The translations under genes and the position numbers were made by a program. The notes beneath the pieces were generated by a model. The model searched no databases, had not been told where the DNA came from, and worked only from the letters and a program-made list of their open reading frames with translations. Source: Sphingomonas sp. PP-F2F-A104-K0414 (GTDB lineage Bacteria > Pseudomonadota > Alphaproteobacteria > Sphingomonadales > Sphingomonadaceae). Taken from it: a stretch of DNA of 64,000 nucleotides. Positions 43,212 through 54,061 of the stretch are shown here, one piece after another (positions within the stretch are counted from its first letter, which is position 1; each line of letters opens with the position of its first letter). Where the stretch lies: positions 186,001-250,000 of the forward strand of contig NZ_SLYD01000002.1 of NCBI RefSeq assembly GCF_004340945.1, read 5' to 3'.

Positions 43212-44038
43212 GCCGTTCCCGTCGCCTTGGGTGTGTCGGGATCGCCACCCCATTCGGACCAGCTGCCATCGTACAGCGCCGCGTCGTTGCCGAGCAGATG
43301 TGCGCCGAACGCGAGCACCGACGCGGTGATGCCCGAGCCGCAGGTCATCACGATCGGCTTCGCCAAGTCGATGCCCGCCTTGTCGAACTCTGCCTTCAGC
43401 GCGTCACCGGTCTTCCACGTGCCGTCCGCGTTGAACACCGCCCCCTGCGGCAGGTTCTTCGAGCCCGGAATATGCCCCGGCGCGGTCCCCGGCCGCGGGT
43501 CTTCCTCCGCACCGGTGAAGCGCGTCGCGGACCGGGCGTCGAGCACCTGCTCCGCCCCGCTTGCGACGTTCGCCTTCATCTGGTCCAGGTCACGCACGCC
43601 CTTCAGATCCGCCCAAGTCGTGAAGTGGCGATCCCGCGGCGCCTCCTTGCCCGATGCGGTTTCGCGCCCCTCGGCCTGCCACTTGGCCAGCCCGCCATCG
43701 AGGATCGCCACGTTGTGCGCGCCGAACAGCCTTAGCATCCACCACGCCCGCGCGGCCGTGTGCCAAGGCGAACTGTCGTACAGCACGATCCGGCTGCCAT
43801 CGCCGAGACCCAGCGTCTGCATCCGGCTCGCGAATTTCTCCGCCGAGGGCAACATGTTGGGCAGGTCGCTGTCGGTATCGCGCAGTTCGGCGAGGTTCAT
43901 GAACACCGCGCCGGGGATGTGCGCCGCCTCATACTCCGCCGCCGCGTCGCGCCCTTCTGCATAGGTCGCGTCGACGATCCGCAGATCGCTCGCGCCCAGT
44001 TCGTTCGCCAGCCATTCGGTGCTTACCAACGCGTCCAT
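43208..44038 (-). CDS. sseA: 3-mercaptopyruvate sulfurtransferase (rhodanese family)
   Basis: A 276-residue protein with two rhodanese domains. The N-terminal inactive domain ends around residue 130; the C-terminal domain holds the active Cys233 in MTCGSGITAS. The CGSGIT loop rather than CRKGVT marks a mercaptopyruvate sulfurtransferase rather than a thiosulphate one. It transfers sulphur from 3-mercaptopyruvate to thiols or cyanide. It forms an operon with metC (four-base ATGA overlap). Confidence 0.93.
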   Translation of the reverse strand: MDALVSTEWLANELGASDLRIVDATYAEGRDAAAEYEAAHIPGAVFMNLAELRDTDSDLPNMLPSAEKFASRMQTLGLGDGSRIVLYDSSPWHTAARAWWMLRLFGAHNVAILDGGLAKWQAEGRETASGKEAPRDRHFTTWADLKGVRDLDQMKANVASGAEQVLDARSATRFTGAEEDPRPGTAPGHIPGSKNLPQGAVFNADGTWKTGDALKAEFDKAGIDLAKPIVMTCGSGITASVLAFGAHLLGNDAALYDGSWSEWGGDPDTPKATGTA

Positions 44039-44062
44039 ATGCGGCTCCTTGTGCTCGTGAGG

Positions 44063-45619
44063 TCAGTAGCCAGCGGGGCCGCTCGCGTCGAGGGAGGCAA
44101 GGAACGTCGCCGCCTGCGCACGCGTCGCCTCGCGGTCCGCCTCGGACTGTTTCGACCAGTTGCGATACGGCATCGCCAGCCGGTTGTTGCGCCCGAGCTT
44201 GTCCTCATGCCGCGCGAGAAAATCCCAATACAGCGCATTGAAAGGGCACGCATCGGGTCCGATCCGCTGCTTCACCTTGTAGCGGCACGTCCCGCAATAA
44301 TCGGACATCCGATCAATATACGCGCCCGACGAGATATATGGCTTAGACCCCAACAAGCCGCCATCGCCGAACTGGCTCATCCCCAGCGTGTTGGGCAGCT
44401 CGACCCACTCGTAGGCGTCGACATACACCTCGAGATACCATTGGTGGACCTTGGCCGGGTCCGCGCCGATCAGCAGCGCGAAATTGCCCGTCACCATCAG
44501 CCGCTGGATGTGGTGCGCGTGTGCGGTCTCGAGCGTCTGGCCGATCGCCTCGCGCAGGCAGTGCATGTCGGTCTCGCCGGTCCAGTACCAGCCTGGCAGT
44601 TCGCGGTGGTGGTCGAGGAAGTTGCGCTCGACATACTGCGGCCCCTCGCGCCAGTAGATCCCGCGCATATATTCGCGCCAGCCGATGATCTGTCGGATAT
44701 ACCCCTCGACCGCGTTCAGCGGGGCACACCCGGCGCGGTATTCCGCCTCCGCGCGCCGGCACAGATCGAGCGGATCGAGCAGGCCTGAATTGATGTAGGG
44801 CGACAGGATCGAGTGCCAGAGATGCCGCTCGCCGGTGAGCATCGCGTCCTCGTAGTCGCCGAACTGCGGCAGCGCGTGCTTGAAAAAGTTCGCCGCCTGC
44901 CGCTCCGCATCCTTCGCGGTCACGGCGTATTCGAACCCGTCGAGGCTCCCCGGATGATCCGCGAACCGCTCGGCCACCAGCGCCAGTACGTCCTTGGTAA
45001 TCGCGTCCGGCTTGAACACGATCGGACGCGGCATCAGCAGGTCGTTCTTGGCGGGCTTGCGGTTTTCCTTGTCGAAGTTCCAGCGATCGCCCTCGGGTTT
45101 GCCGTCGGCCATCAACAGCCCGGTGCGCGTCCGCATCTGGCGATAGAACCACTCCATCGTCAGCGTTTTCCGCTCGGCGGCCCACGTCTCGAAGTCGGCA
45201 TGGCTGGCGAGGAAGCGGTCGTCGCTGCGGATCTCGACCGGGATGCCGAACAGCGTCTCCCAGCTTTCGAGCATCGCCATCACGCGCCACTCGCCGCCCT
45301 CGGTGACGACGATCCGCTCCGGGTCATGCCGCTCGACCGCGCGCACGATCTCGCCGGTGAAGCTGCCCGCGTTGTCGGGGTCGTCGAGCGCGGTGTATTC
45401 GACCGTCCACCCGGCCGCGCGCAGCGCCTCGGCATGATGCCGCATCGCCGCCAGGATATAGGCGATCTTGCGCTTGTGGTGACGGACATAGGTCGTCTCC
45501 TCGGCGACCTCCATCATCAGCACGATGGTTGTCGTCGGGTCGCAGTCCCGCAGCGAAGCGAGGTCGATCGTCAGCTGGTCGCCGAGGATCGGCACGAGTG
45601 TGGTTTTCTTGCGCGTCAT
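44063..45619 (-). CDS. FeS cluster-containing bacterial cryptochrome/photolyase (PhrB/CryB-like)
   Basis: A 518-residue photolyase-family protein of the FeS-BCP class, which repairs (6-4) photoproducts with FAD, a lumazine antenna and a [4Fe-4S] cluster. Cysteines at 354, 442, 445 and 458 match the cluster ligands of Agrobacterium PhrB (350, 438, 441, 454) with a constant offset. Other motifs are [12 protein letters not shown] at the N-terminus, [11 protein letters not shown], and [14 protein letters not shown] with the FAD site. It is divergent from queF with only 20 bases between the start codons. Confidence 0.94.
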   Translation of the reverse strand: MTRKKTTLVPILGDQLTIDLASLRDCDPTTTIVLMMEVAEETTYVRHHKRKIAYILAAMRHHAEALRAAGWTVEYTALDDPDNAGSFTGEIVRAVERHDPERIVVTEGGEWRVMAMLESWETLFGIPVEIRSDDRFLASHADFETWAAERKTLTMEWFYRQMRTRTGLLMADGKPEGDRWNFDKENRKPAKNDLLMPRPIVFKPDAITKDVLALVAERFADHPGSLDGFEYAVTAKDAERQAANFFKHALPQFGDYEDAMLTGERHLWHSILSPYINSGLLDPLDLCRRAEAEYRAGCAPLNAVEGYIRQIIGWREYMRGIYWREGPQYVERNFLDHHRELPGWYWTGETDMHCLREAIGQTLETAHAHHIQRLMVTGNFALLIGADPAKVHQWYLEVYVDAYEWVELPNTLGMSQFGDGGLLGSKPYISSGAYIDRMSDYCGTCRYKVKQRIGPDACPFNALYWDFLARHEDKLGRNNRLAMPYRNWSKQSEADREATRAQAATFLASLDASGPAGY

Positions 45620-45639
45620 CGCGTCCTACATGGCGCACT

Positions 45640-46098
45640 ATGACCGCACCCGCCAACCCATTGCATCTGGGCCAGAACAGCGCCCTCCCCGCCTCTCCCG
45701 AAGAGGCCGTACTCGATTATGTCCCGAACCCGCGACCGGGGCGGACGTATCTGGTGCGGTTCGCGGCGCCCGAGTTCACGTCGCTCTGCCCGGTGACCGG
45801 CCAGCCCGACTTCGCGCACCTCGTCATCGACTATGTCCCCGGCGAGACGATCGTCGAGTCGAAGTCGCTGAAGCTGTTCCTGAGCAGCTTCCGCAACCAT
45901 GCCGGGTTCCACGAGGATTGCACCGTGGGCATTGGCGAGCGCTTGTTCGACGAGATGAAGCCGGTATGGCTGCGGATCGGCGGCTACTGGTATCCGCGCG
46001 GCGGAATCCCGATCGACGTGTTCTGGCAATCGAGTGCACCGCCGCACGATCTCTGGCTGCCCGACCAGGGAGTCGCCCCGTATCGTGGCCGCGGTTGA
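45640..46098 (+). CDS. queF: NADPH-dependent 7-cyano-7-deazaguanine reductase
   Basis: A 152-residue type I (unimodular) QueF in the T-fold family, reducing preQ0 to preQ1 for queuosine. Catalytic Cys50 and Asp57 lie in [15 protein letters not shown]; the QueF signature [15 protein letters not shown] and the FHED motif follow. The start at 45640 leaves 20 bases to the divergent photolyase start, so each promoter must lie within or overlap the other gene. No other queuosine genes are adjacent. Confidence 0.95.
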   Translation: MTAPANPLHLGQNSALPASPEEAVLDYVPNPRPGRTYLVRFAAPEFTSLCPVTGQPDFAHLVIDYVPGETIVESKSLKLFLSSFRNHAGFHEDCTVGIGERLFDEMKPVWLRIGGYWYPRGGIPIDVFWQSSAPPHDLWLPDQGVAPYRGRG

Positions 46099-46118
46099 GG
46101 GCCCGGGATGAGGACGCG

Positions 46119-46147
46119 AAATATCGATTTGATTTAAATTGATATTT
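46119..46147. promoter_or_regulatory. AT-rich interrupted palindrome
   Basis: AAATATC, 15 AT-rich bases, GATATTT, followed by TTC. It stands out in GC-rich surroundings between queF and the GT4 gene. It could be an operator, an UP-like element, or a weak terminator for queF. Confidence 0.45.
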
Positions 46148-46174
46148 TTCCCGTGCTGCACTGCAGTATGCGAT

Positions 46175-46199
46175 GAAACTTTATGCTACCTGAACCGTT
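46175..46199 (+). promoter_or_regulatory. Candidate EcfG-type promoter for the GT4/GH130 cassette
   Basis: GAAAC, 16 bases, CGTT: one mismatch to GGAAC-N16-CGTT. It lies 58 bases before the GT4 start, a normal leader length. Confidence 0.35.
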
Positions 46200-46256
46200 C
46201 AAATGGATGCGCGACCGGGTTTTCCCAGAAGTGCGCGCTCAAACGAGGGACAGGGT

Positions 46257-48527
46257 ATGGTGAAACCGGCGGACGGTGGGAATATCGCGCGACTGGCGCT
46301 GATCGGTAATTTCCTGCCGAGACAGTGTGGCATCGCCACCTTCACGACCGACGTTTTCACGGCCATGCGCGCGCGCTTTCCCGAGATCGCCGTCGACGTC
46401 TACGCGATGGACGATCACCCCGGCAAATACGACTATCCGCCGGAGGTGACCGGCACGATCCCGCAGCCCGACCTGTCGGCGTATATCGACACCGCGCGGA
46501 AGATCGAGGCCGGCGGCGCGCAGGCGATCTGGGTGCAGCATGAATATGGCATCTATGGCGGTCCCGCGGGCGAGCATATCCTCGCATTGCTCGACCGGAC
46601 GACGTTGCCCGTCATCGTCACGCTCCACACGATCCTCGAAAAGCCCAACGCCGACGAGCGTCGTGTGCTCGAGGGTCTGCTTCGCCGCGCCGCGCGCGTG
46701 ATCGTGATGGCCGAGCGTGGCCGGGACATCCTCCAGCGCGTCTACGGCGCCAATGCACGCCAGATCGTCATGATCCCGCACGGCGTGCCCGATCGCGCCT
46801 TGCTCGACACGGCTGCCGTGAAGGGCAAGTTCGGCTGGGATGGCCACAAGGTCATGCTGACGTTCGGCTTGCTCGCGCCCAACAAGGGCATTGAAACGGT
46901 CATCAACGCATTGCCGGCCGTGATCGAGAAGCATCCCGACCTGCTCTACGTCGTGCTCGGCGCGACGCATCCGAACCTCGTCGCGCACGAGGGTGAGAAG
47001 TATCGCGACAAGCTGAAGGCGCTCGCCGCCGACAAGGGCGTCGCGGACAACGTCGCCTTCGTCGACGCATTCCTGGAGCATGGCGAACTCATCGATTATC
47101 TGCAGGCAGCGGACGTCTATGTGACGCCCTACACCAACCCGGCGCAGATCACGTCGGGCACGCTCAGCTACGCGATCGGCGTCGGCAAGCCCGTCATCTC
47201 GACGCCCTACGTCCACGCGACCGAGATCCTCGCGGATGGCCACGGCGTGCTCGTACCGTTCGGCGACGTCGATGCGTTCGCGCGCGAGATCGATACGCTG
47301 CTGTCGAGCGATCGCGATCGCCTGCGTCTCGCCGAGCGCGCCTATGCGCGGGGCCGCACGATGATCTGGCCGAAGCTTGCCGAGGCAACGATGGCAGAGA
47401 TCAACGCAATCGTCGCCGCACGCCCGTTCAGGCTCCCCAAGGTGCAGACGCACCTGAAGCAATTATCGCCTGACTTCGCGGCGGTCGAGCGGATGAGCGA
47501 TTCGACCGGCATGCTCCAGCATTCGATCTTCTCGATCCCCGATCGCCGCCACGGCTATTGCATCGACGATAATTGCCGCGCGCTGATGCTGATGAGCGCA
47601 TTGCCCGATCTCGACGATGTCACCCGCGACAAGTGGATGACGATCTATGCGTCGTTCGTGCAATATGCCTGGAACCCGGACACGCGCCGCTTCCGCAACT
47701 TCATGAACTTTGATCGCACGTGGTGCGAGGATTCGGGGTCGGAGGATTCGAACGGCCGCACGCTCTGGTCGCTGGGCGTCACCGCGCGCGATGCGCAGGC
47801 CGGCAAGCACCGCGACTGGGCGACCGCGATGTTCGATTCGACCGCGACGATGGCGCTCGAACTCGGCAGCCTTCGTGCGCAGTCGTTCGCGATGCTCGGC
47901 GCGGCGGCGATGCTCGAGGCCAAGCCCGGCCACCAGCTCTCGCTGTCGATCCTCGAGGCGTTCCCGAAGATCCACCTCGACCTGCTCGCGGCAGCGCGTC
48001 GCCCCGAGTGGCAGTGGTTCGAGATCGTGCTGGCGTACGACAATGCGCGGCTTCCCCAGGCGCTGATCCGCGCCGGGCAGGCGCTCGACCGTCAGGACCT
48101 GATCGACTGCGGCATCGCCACGCTCGATTGGATCGTCGCCAAGCAGACCTCGCCCGAGGGCCGCTTCCGGGCTGTTGGGTCGGAGAGCTTCAACCGGCCC
48201 TATGCCGAGCCGTTGCAGTTCGATCAGCAGCCGCTCGAGGCGCAGGCCACCGTCGATGCGTGCGCTGCGGCGTTCGAAGCGACCGGCGACATGCGCTGGC
48301 ATGACGAGGCGCAGCGCGCTTATGGCTGGTTCCTCGGCGCGAACGACCTCGATCTGCCGCTCGCGAGTGTGCTCGACGGTGGCTGTTTCGACGGGCTGAT
48401 GCCGAGCGGGCTCAACCGAAACCAGGGTGCCGAGTCGATTTTGGCGCTGCAACTCGCGAATTGTGCCATTTCTGGGGTATCAAAGGCAGCGCAAAGCGTG
48501 GCAGGAGCGACCCGCGTCGTCGCCTAG
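46257..48527 (+). CDS. GT4-family glycosyltransferase with C-terminal helical-barrel domain
   Basis: A 756-residue cytoplasmic protein. N-terminal half (about 1-390) is a GT-B fold GT4 transferase: LIGNFLPRQCGIATFTTDVF, WVQHEYGIYGG, HGVPDRALL, LTFGLLAPNKGIETVI, and VTPYTNPAQITSGTLSYAIGVGKPVISTPY with the donor-binding region. The C-terminal half resembles an (alpha/alpha)-barrel glycoside-hydrolase-like domain (YCIDDNCRALMLMSAL, FRNFMNFDRTWCEDSGSEDSNGRTLWSLG, RFRAVGSESF). The start at 46257 has GAGGGACAGG upstream; 46203 is an alternative without support. The next gene is a GH130 protein, so the two probably make and turn over a mannose-containing glycan; that is inference. Confidence 0.87.
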   Translation: MVKPADGGNIARLALIGNFLPRQCGIATFTTDVFTAMRARFPEIAVDVYAMDDHPGKYDYPPEVTGTIPQPDLSAYIDTARKIEAGGAQAIWVQHEYGIYGGPAGEHILALLDRTTLPVIVTLHTILEKPNADERRVLEGLLRRAARVIVMAERGRDILQRVYGANARQIVMIPHGVPDRALLDTAAVKGKFGWDGHKVMLTFGLLAPNKGIETVINALPAVIEKHPDLLYVVLGATHPNLVAHEGEKYRDKLKALAADKGVADNVAFVDAFLEHGELIDYLQAADVYVTPYTNPAQITSGTLSYAIGVGKPVISTPYVHATEILADGHGVLVPFGDVDAFAREIDTLLSSDRDRLRLAERAYARGRTMIWPKLAEATMAEINAIVAARPFRLPKVQTHLKQLSPDFAAVERMSDSTGMLQHSIFSIPDRRHGYCIDDNCRALMLMSALPDLDDVTRDKWMTIYASFVQYAWNPDTRRFRNFMNFDRTWCEDSGSEDSNGRTLWSLGVTARDAQAGKHRDWATAMFDSTATMALELGSLRAQSFAMLGAAAMLEAKPGHQLSLSILEAFPKIHLDLLAAARRPEWQWFEIVLAYDNARLPQALIRAGQALDRQDLIDCGIATLDWIVAKQTSPEGRFRAVGSESFNRPYAEPLQFDQQPLEAQATVDACAAAFEATGDMRWHDEAQRAYGWFLGANDLDLPLASVLDGGCFDGLMPSGLNRNQGAESILALQLANCAISGVSKAAQSVAGATRVVA

Positions 48528-48590
48528 TTCGCTAGCGACAGCCTTGCAGGCGACGGTGCGCTGAGTGGAACGACGCGGGGCACTGCTACG

Positions 48591-49874
48591 ATGGATCTGT
48601 TCAACCACCAGCTGCGGCTGCACGCGGACCCTTCGCGTGTCGTCGTGCGGCCGTTCCATATCGCCTGGGGCGGTCATGGCGGCGCACCGAGCCGCACCGA
48701 GCGGCTCGTCGGCGAAGTGTTGGAAATGTCGCCCGCACAGGCGCGCGCGCAGCTTGAGGTCGTGCTGAAGGATTTCGAGGCACGCCACTGGCAGACGCGA
48801 CGCGTGTTCATGACGCGCTACGACCAGATCGAGGACATGCTCGGGCTGAACGGCGCGGAGATCGGCGACGAGAAGCGCCAGCTGATCGGTGCGTATTTCT
48901 GCCACGAATACAGCTATGCCGCCGCCGCGCTGATGAACCCGAGCGCGGTGCCGCATTTCGACCAGTCGGGCATGCCGCCGGGCTCGATGCGCATTCTCAT
49001 GTCGTTGCGCGCGGTCGGCGAGGGTCACATCTCGTCGGTCGCCTTCCGCGAGGGCATCATCACCTGCGAAAACCAGATGAAGCTCGCGCCCGAGCCGCCG
49101 TTCGCGACTGCGACCGACGCGGTCGGCAGCGGCGAGGACGAGATGCCCGAGGGCCCTGTCACCGTCTATCGCCACCGCGACAGCACGCTAAGCGGCACGG
49201 TGATCTTCCCGATCACCCAGGCGCAGTCGAAGGGCCTGGAGGATCTGCGGATCGTCCGGTTCCAGCACGAGAACGGCGAGTTCGAGTGGATCGGCACCTA
49301 CACCGCGTATAACGGCTCGGTGATCCAGTCCGAACTGATGCGCACGCGCGATTTCCGCGCGTTCGACCTGGTGCCGATGACCGGCCCCGCTGCGCGGAAC
49401 AAGGGCATGGCGCTGTTCCCGCGGAAGGTGAACGGTCAGTACATGATGATCGGCCGGCAGGACGGCGAGAATTTGTTCCTGCTCAAGTCGGACACGCTGA
49501 CCGACTGGGACGATGGCGAGAAGATCCTGACGCCCGAATATCCGTGGGAGCTGGTGCAGATCGGCAATTGCGGCCCGCCGATCGAGCTCGACGAGGGCTG
49601 GCTGCTGCTGACCCACGGCGTCGGCGCGATGCGCAAATACTCGATCGGCGCGGTGCTGCTCGACAAGGACGATCCGTCGAAGGTGATCGGCCGGACGAGC
49701 CAGCCGATCCTGGCCGCGAAGGACCAGGACCGCGAGGGGTATGTGCCCAACGTGGTCTATAGCTGCGGCGCGTTGAAGCACGGCGATACGATCTTCATGC
49801 CGTACGGGATCGCCGACAGCTCAGTGGGCTTCGCGTTCGTGCCGATCAAGGACATGCTTGCTGCGATGAAGTGA
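48591..49874 (+). CDS. GH130-family glycosidase/phosphorylase
   Basis: A 427-residue five-bladed beta-propeller protein of GH130, the family of beta-mannoside phosphorylases and hydrolases. Visible features: GHISSVAFREGIIT, DLRIVRFQHENGEFEWIGTYTAYNG, RNKGMALFPRKVNGQYMMIGRQDGENLFLLKSD, and IGNCGPPIELDEGWLLLTHGVGAMRKYSIGAVLLD. Phosphorylase versus hydrolase depends on basic phosphate-binding residues I cannot assign. It follows the GT4 gene after 63 bases on the same strand. An extended N-terminal domain of about 130 residues precedes the propeller. Confidence 0.87.
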   Translation: MDLFNHQLRLHADPSRVVVRPFHIAWGGHGGAPSRTERLVGEVLEMSPAQARAQLEVVLKDFEARHWQTRRVFMTRYDQIEDMLGLNGAEIGDEKRQLIGAYFCHEYSYAAAALMNPSAVPHFDQSGMPPGSMRILMSLRAVGEGHISSVAFREGIITCENQMKLAPEPPFATATDAVGSGEDEMPEGPVTVYRHRDSTLSGTVIFPITQAQSKGLEDLRIVRFQHENGEFEWIGTYTAYNGSVIQSELMRTRDFRAFDLVPMTGPAARNKGMALFPRKVNGQYMMIGRQDGENLFLLKSDTLTDWDDGEKILTPEYPWELVQIGNCGPPIELDEGWLLLTHGVGAMRKYSIGAVLLDKDDPSKVIGRTSQPILAAKDQDREGYVPNVVYSCGALKHGDTIFMPYGIADSSVGFAFVPIKDMLAAMK

Positions 49875-49932
49875 GGGGGTGTCTCCACGGACGCTTTCCT
49901 TCTCCCCTGCGTAAACACCACCCACGCGTAAA

Positions 49933-50041
49933 CACCACCCCGGCGAAGGCCGGGGCCCAATTGGGGGGACGCAGATAACGGCGAACTGCGCTCCGTTACT
50001 CCCACCTTTCCAATTGGGCCCCGGCCTCCGCCGGGGTGGTG
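49933..50041. repeat. Family A paired palindrome (copy 4)
   Basis: CACCACCCCGGC-GAAG-GCCGGGG then CCCAATTGG; spacer with GCAGATAACGG and TGCGCTCCGTTACTCCC; right arm ends GCCGGGGTGGTG. Confidence 0.93.
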
Positions 50042-50068
50042 CAGACGACTAAGTCCATCTCTAATTTC

Positions 50069-50125
50069 TTGTTCTCCCGCGAAGGCGGGAGCCCAGTCTG
50101 GATCCCCGCCTTCGCGGGGAAACAA
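50069..50125. repeat. Family B palindrome (copy 4)
   Basis: TTGTTCTCCCGC-GAAG-GCGGGAG, CCCAGTCTGGAT, inverted arm ending GCGGGGAAACAA. It follows a family A element by 28 bases, so this convergent GH130/OPT gap holds both. Confidence 0.92.
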
Positions 50126-50144
50126 ACTTTCTCCCCCTAAACCG

Positions 50145-52118
<1,974 letters not shown>

Positions 52119-52197
52119 GTCGTCAGCCTCAAAGCAATTTGGGCGACTTGTGGCATGATGTGCGATCAGAGGAAACAGTATCGACCGTAACTAGCCT

Positions 52198-52252
52198 GTT
52201 CTCCCGCGAAGGCGGGAGTCCAGACTGGGCTGCCGCCTGCGCGGGAGAACAA
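52198..52252. repeat. Family B palindrome (copy 5)
   Basis: TGTTCTCCCGC-GAAG-GCGGGAG, TCCAGACTGGGC, and inverted arm TGCCGCCTGCGCGGGAGAACA with two loop changes. Between amiC and the OPT gene. Confidence 0.88.
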
Positions 52253-52280
52253 GGAGGAGGGAGCACCCCCTCCCCCAAAT

Positions 52281-53522
52281 CTACCGAGCCGCCATTCGCC
52301 GCGCGAAATTCACCTCGACCGCGCGCGTCACGCTCTCCGCGATCCGGTGCCGCCCTTCCTCGCTATCCAAGAACGCAGCGTCCTGCGGGTTCGAGATATA
52401 CCCCGTCTCGAACAGGATCGACGGCATGTCGGGCGCCTTCAGCACCATCAGCGACGCCATCCGGTGGAAGTTCGCCTTGAGCGGCATCAACGGCCGGGCC
52501 TCGCGCCCAAGCAGCCGCGCGAAGGTCGCCGACGCGTTCATCGTCTCGCGCTGCGTCAGGTCGATCAGGATCGACGACACGTCCGCGGGCGCCTCGCCCA
52601 GGTTCACCCCCGAGATCACGTCCGCCTTGTTCTCGCGCGCCGCCAATCGAGCGGCCTCCTTGTCGGACGCCACTTCGGACAGCGTGTACGCGGTCGCGCC
52701 GGTCGCGGTTTCCGACCCGGTGCTGTCGCAGTGGATCGAGATGAACAGGTCGCCCTTCAGCCGCCGCGCCACGCCGTAGCGTTCGCGCAGCACCAGATAC
52801 CGGTCGTCACTCCGCGTCAGCGCCACGCGTACGCGGCCAGAGGCGAGCAGCTCGTCGCGGATCGCCTTGGCGACCTTCAACGTCACGTCCTTCTCGCGCA
52901 GCCCGTTCGGCCCGATCGCACCCGGATCGACGCCGCCATGGCCCGCATCGATCACCACCAGCGGCCGCGTGTCGTCGCCCTGCACGCGCGGCAGCTTCAT
53001 CCCCGGCGCCTTGGGCGGCACCGGGACCGACACCTTGTACTTGGGCCGCGAGGCCGCCCCGAAGTTGAACGGGAAGAAGTTCAGCGGCCCGGCGATACCC
53101 GCCTGCGCGAACTGGGCGTAATCGACCGTGCGCAACGCCAGCGTCAGTTCGCGGCCGTCGGAGTCGAACCCGCCATCGGTGACGATCGCCGGCTCGGCCA
53201 GGTCGAACACCATCCGCATCCCGGACCGCCCGCTGCGCATCTGCGTCACACCGGTCACGAGGCCGCGCGCGGCAACCTCGCGGCCCGGAGACGCGCCCGA
53301 TACGTCGACCGCGATCTGGCGCGGCCCCGTCAGCACGCGGCTCGCCGCATCGCCGACCGCCTCGTCGAACCGGATGACGATCCGCCCCTCCCTGATCGCG
53401 ACGCTCTGCACGGTCGCCGCCCAGGCGGGAACGCTCGTCAGCCAGCCGGCCATAAGGGCGATTACCGCGAACACCTCGCGTCCTTGCCGTGCGGATCGAC
53501 CGCCGGTCCAGCGGAAAGCCAT
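52281..53522 (-). CDS. amiC: N-acetylmuramoyl-L-alanine amidase (AmiC type)
   Basis: A 413-residue periplasmic cell-division amidase. Signal peptide ends near AWA-ATV; AMIN domain about 30-145; Amidase_3 zinc domain from about 185 with VVIDAGHGGVDPGAIGPNGLREKDVTLKVAK, FISIHCDST and FETGYISNPQDAAFL, covering the zinc ligands and catalytic Glu. It removes stem peptides from peptidoglycan at septa. The start at 53522 (MAFRWTGG) has AAGGGGTG upstream. Divergent from rne. Confidence 0.94.
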   Translation of the reverse strand: MAFRWTGGRSARQGREVFAVIALMAGWLTSVPAWAATVQSVAIREGRIVIRFDEAVGDAASRVLTGPRQIAVDVSGASPGREVAARGLVTGVTQMRSGRSGMRMVFDLAEPAIVTDGGFDSDGRELTLALRTVDYAQFAQAGIAGPLNFFPFNFGAASRPKYKVSVPVPPKAPGMKLPRVQGDDTRPLVVIDAGHGGVDPGAIGPNGLREKDVTLKVAKAIRDELLASGRVRVALTRSDDRYLVLRERYGVARRLKGDLFISIHCDSTGSETATGATAYTLSEVASDKEAARLAARENKADVISGVNLGEAPADVSSILIDLTQRETMNASATFARLLGREARPLMPLKANFHRMASLMVLKAPDMPSILFETGYISNPQDAAFLDSEEGRHRIAESVTRAVEVNFARRMAAR

Positions 53523-54061
53523 GCTACACCCCTTCGATCGATACATCCGATCACCGCAGCGATAGGTAAGCCCCTACGTCCCAAGAGCGCGTTGCAGGGT
53601 GCGGTTAATTTGCCGTTTGCCATGAATTTGCCGGCAAGGCTCTGCCGCCCCGGCAAGTCTGCGCTTTACTGCCCTTAATTCGAGCCGAAACGCGCCGGAA
53701 AGCAGCCAATATCGGGCTAGTTGCGGGATCGGGTATGCAGTGCTAGTCCTGTCGTACAGCCGTGTGTCGCCTGGATTTTACCAGCGACGCGCCGGTCTCG
53801 ACGCCCGCCAGCGGATTCTCGCCGGCGCGGCAATTCAGGTTGACGCTCGAATGACGCATTCCCCCCGCCCCGCACTCCGACCGGCCTTCGCCGACGGACT
53901 CGCGGTCGTGCGGTCGCCGCAGGGAGAGTTCCCGCGGCATGCACTTCGCGCAGAGGCAGTTTCGCATACCATCCGCGAGTCCGGGCGTCCGTGCCCGACC
54001 GCACCACCATCAAGCGCGCGACGGCTGCCGACAGGCCCGGCGCGCGCGCGGAGAATCTATA
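53523..54061. other. amiC / rne divergent region and probable long rne leader
   Basis: About 540 bases without a supported gene. rne transcripts in proteobacteria often carry a long 5' leader that RNase E itself cleaves to limit its synthesis, and this gap could hold one. I see no family A-G palindrome here, unlike most other gaps of this size. Confidence 0.5.
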
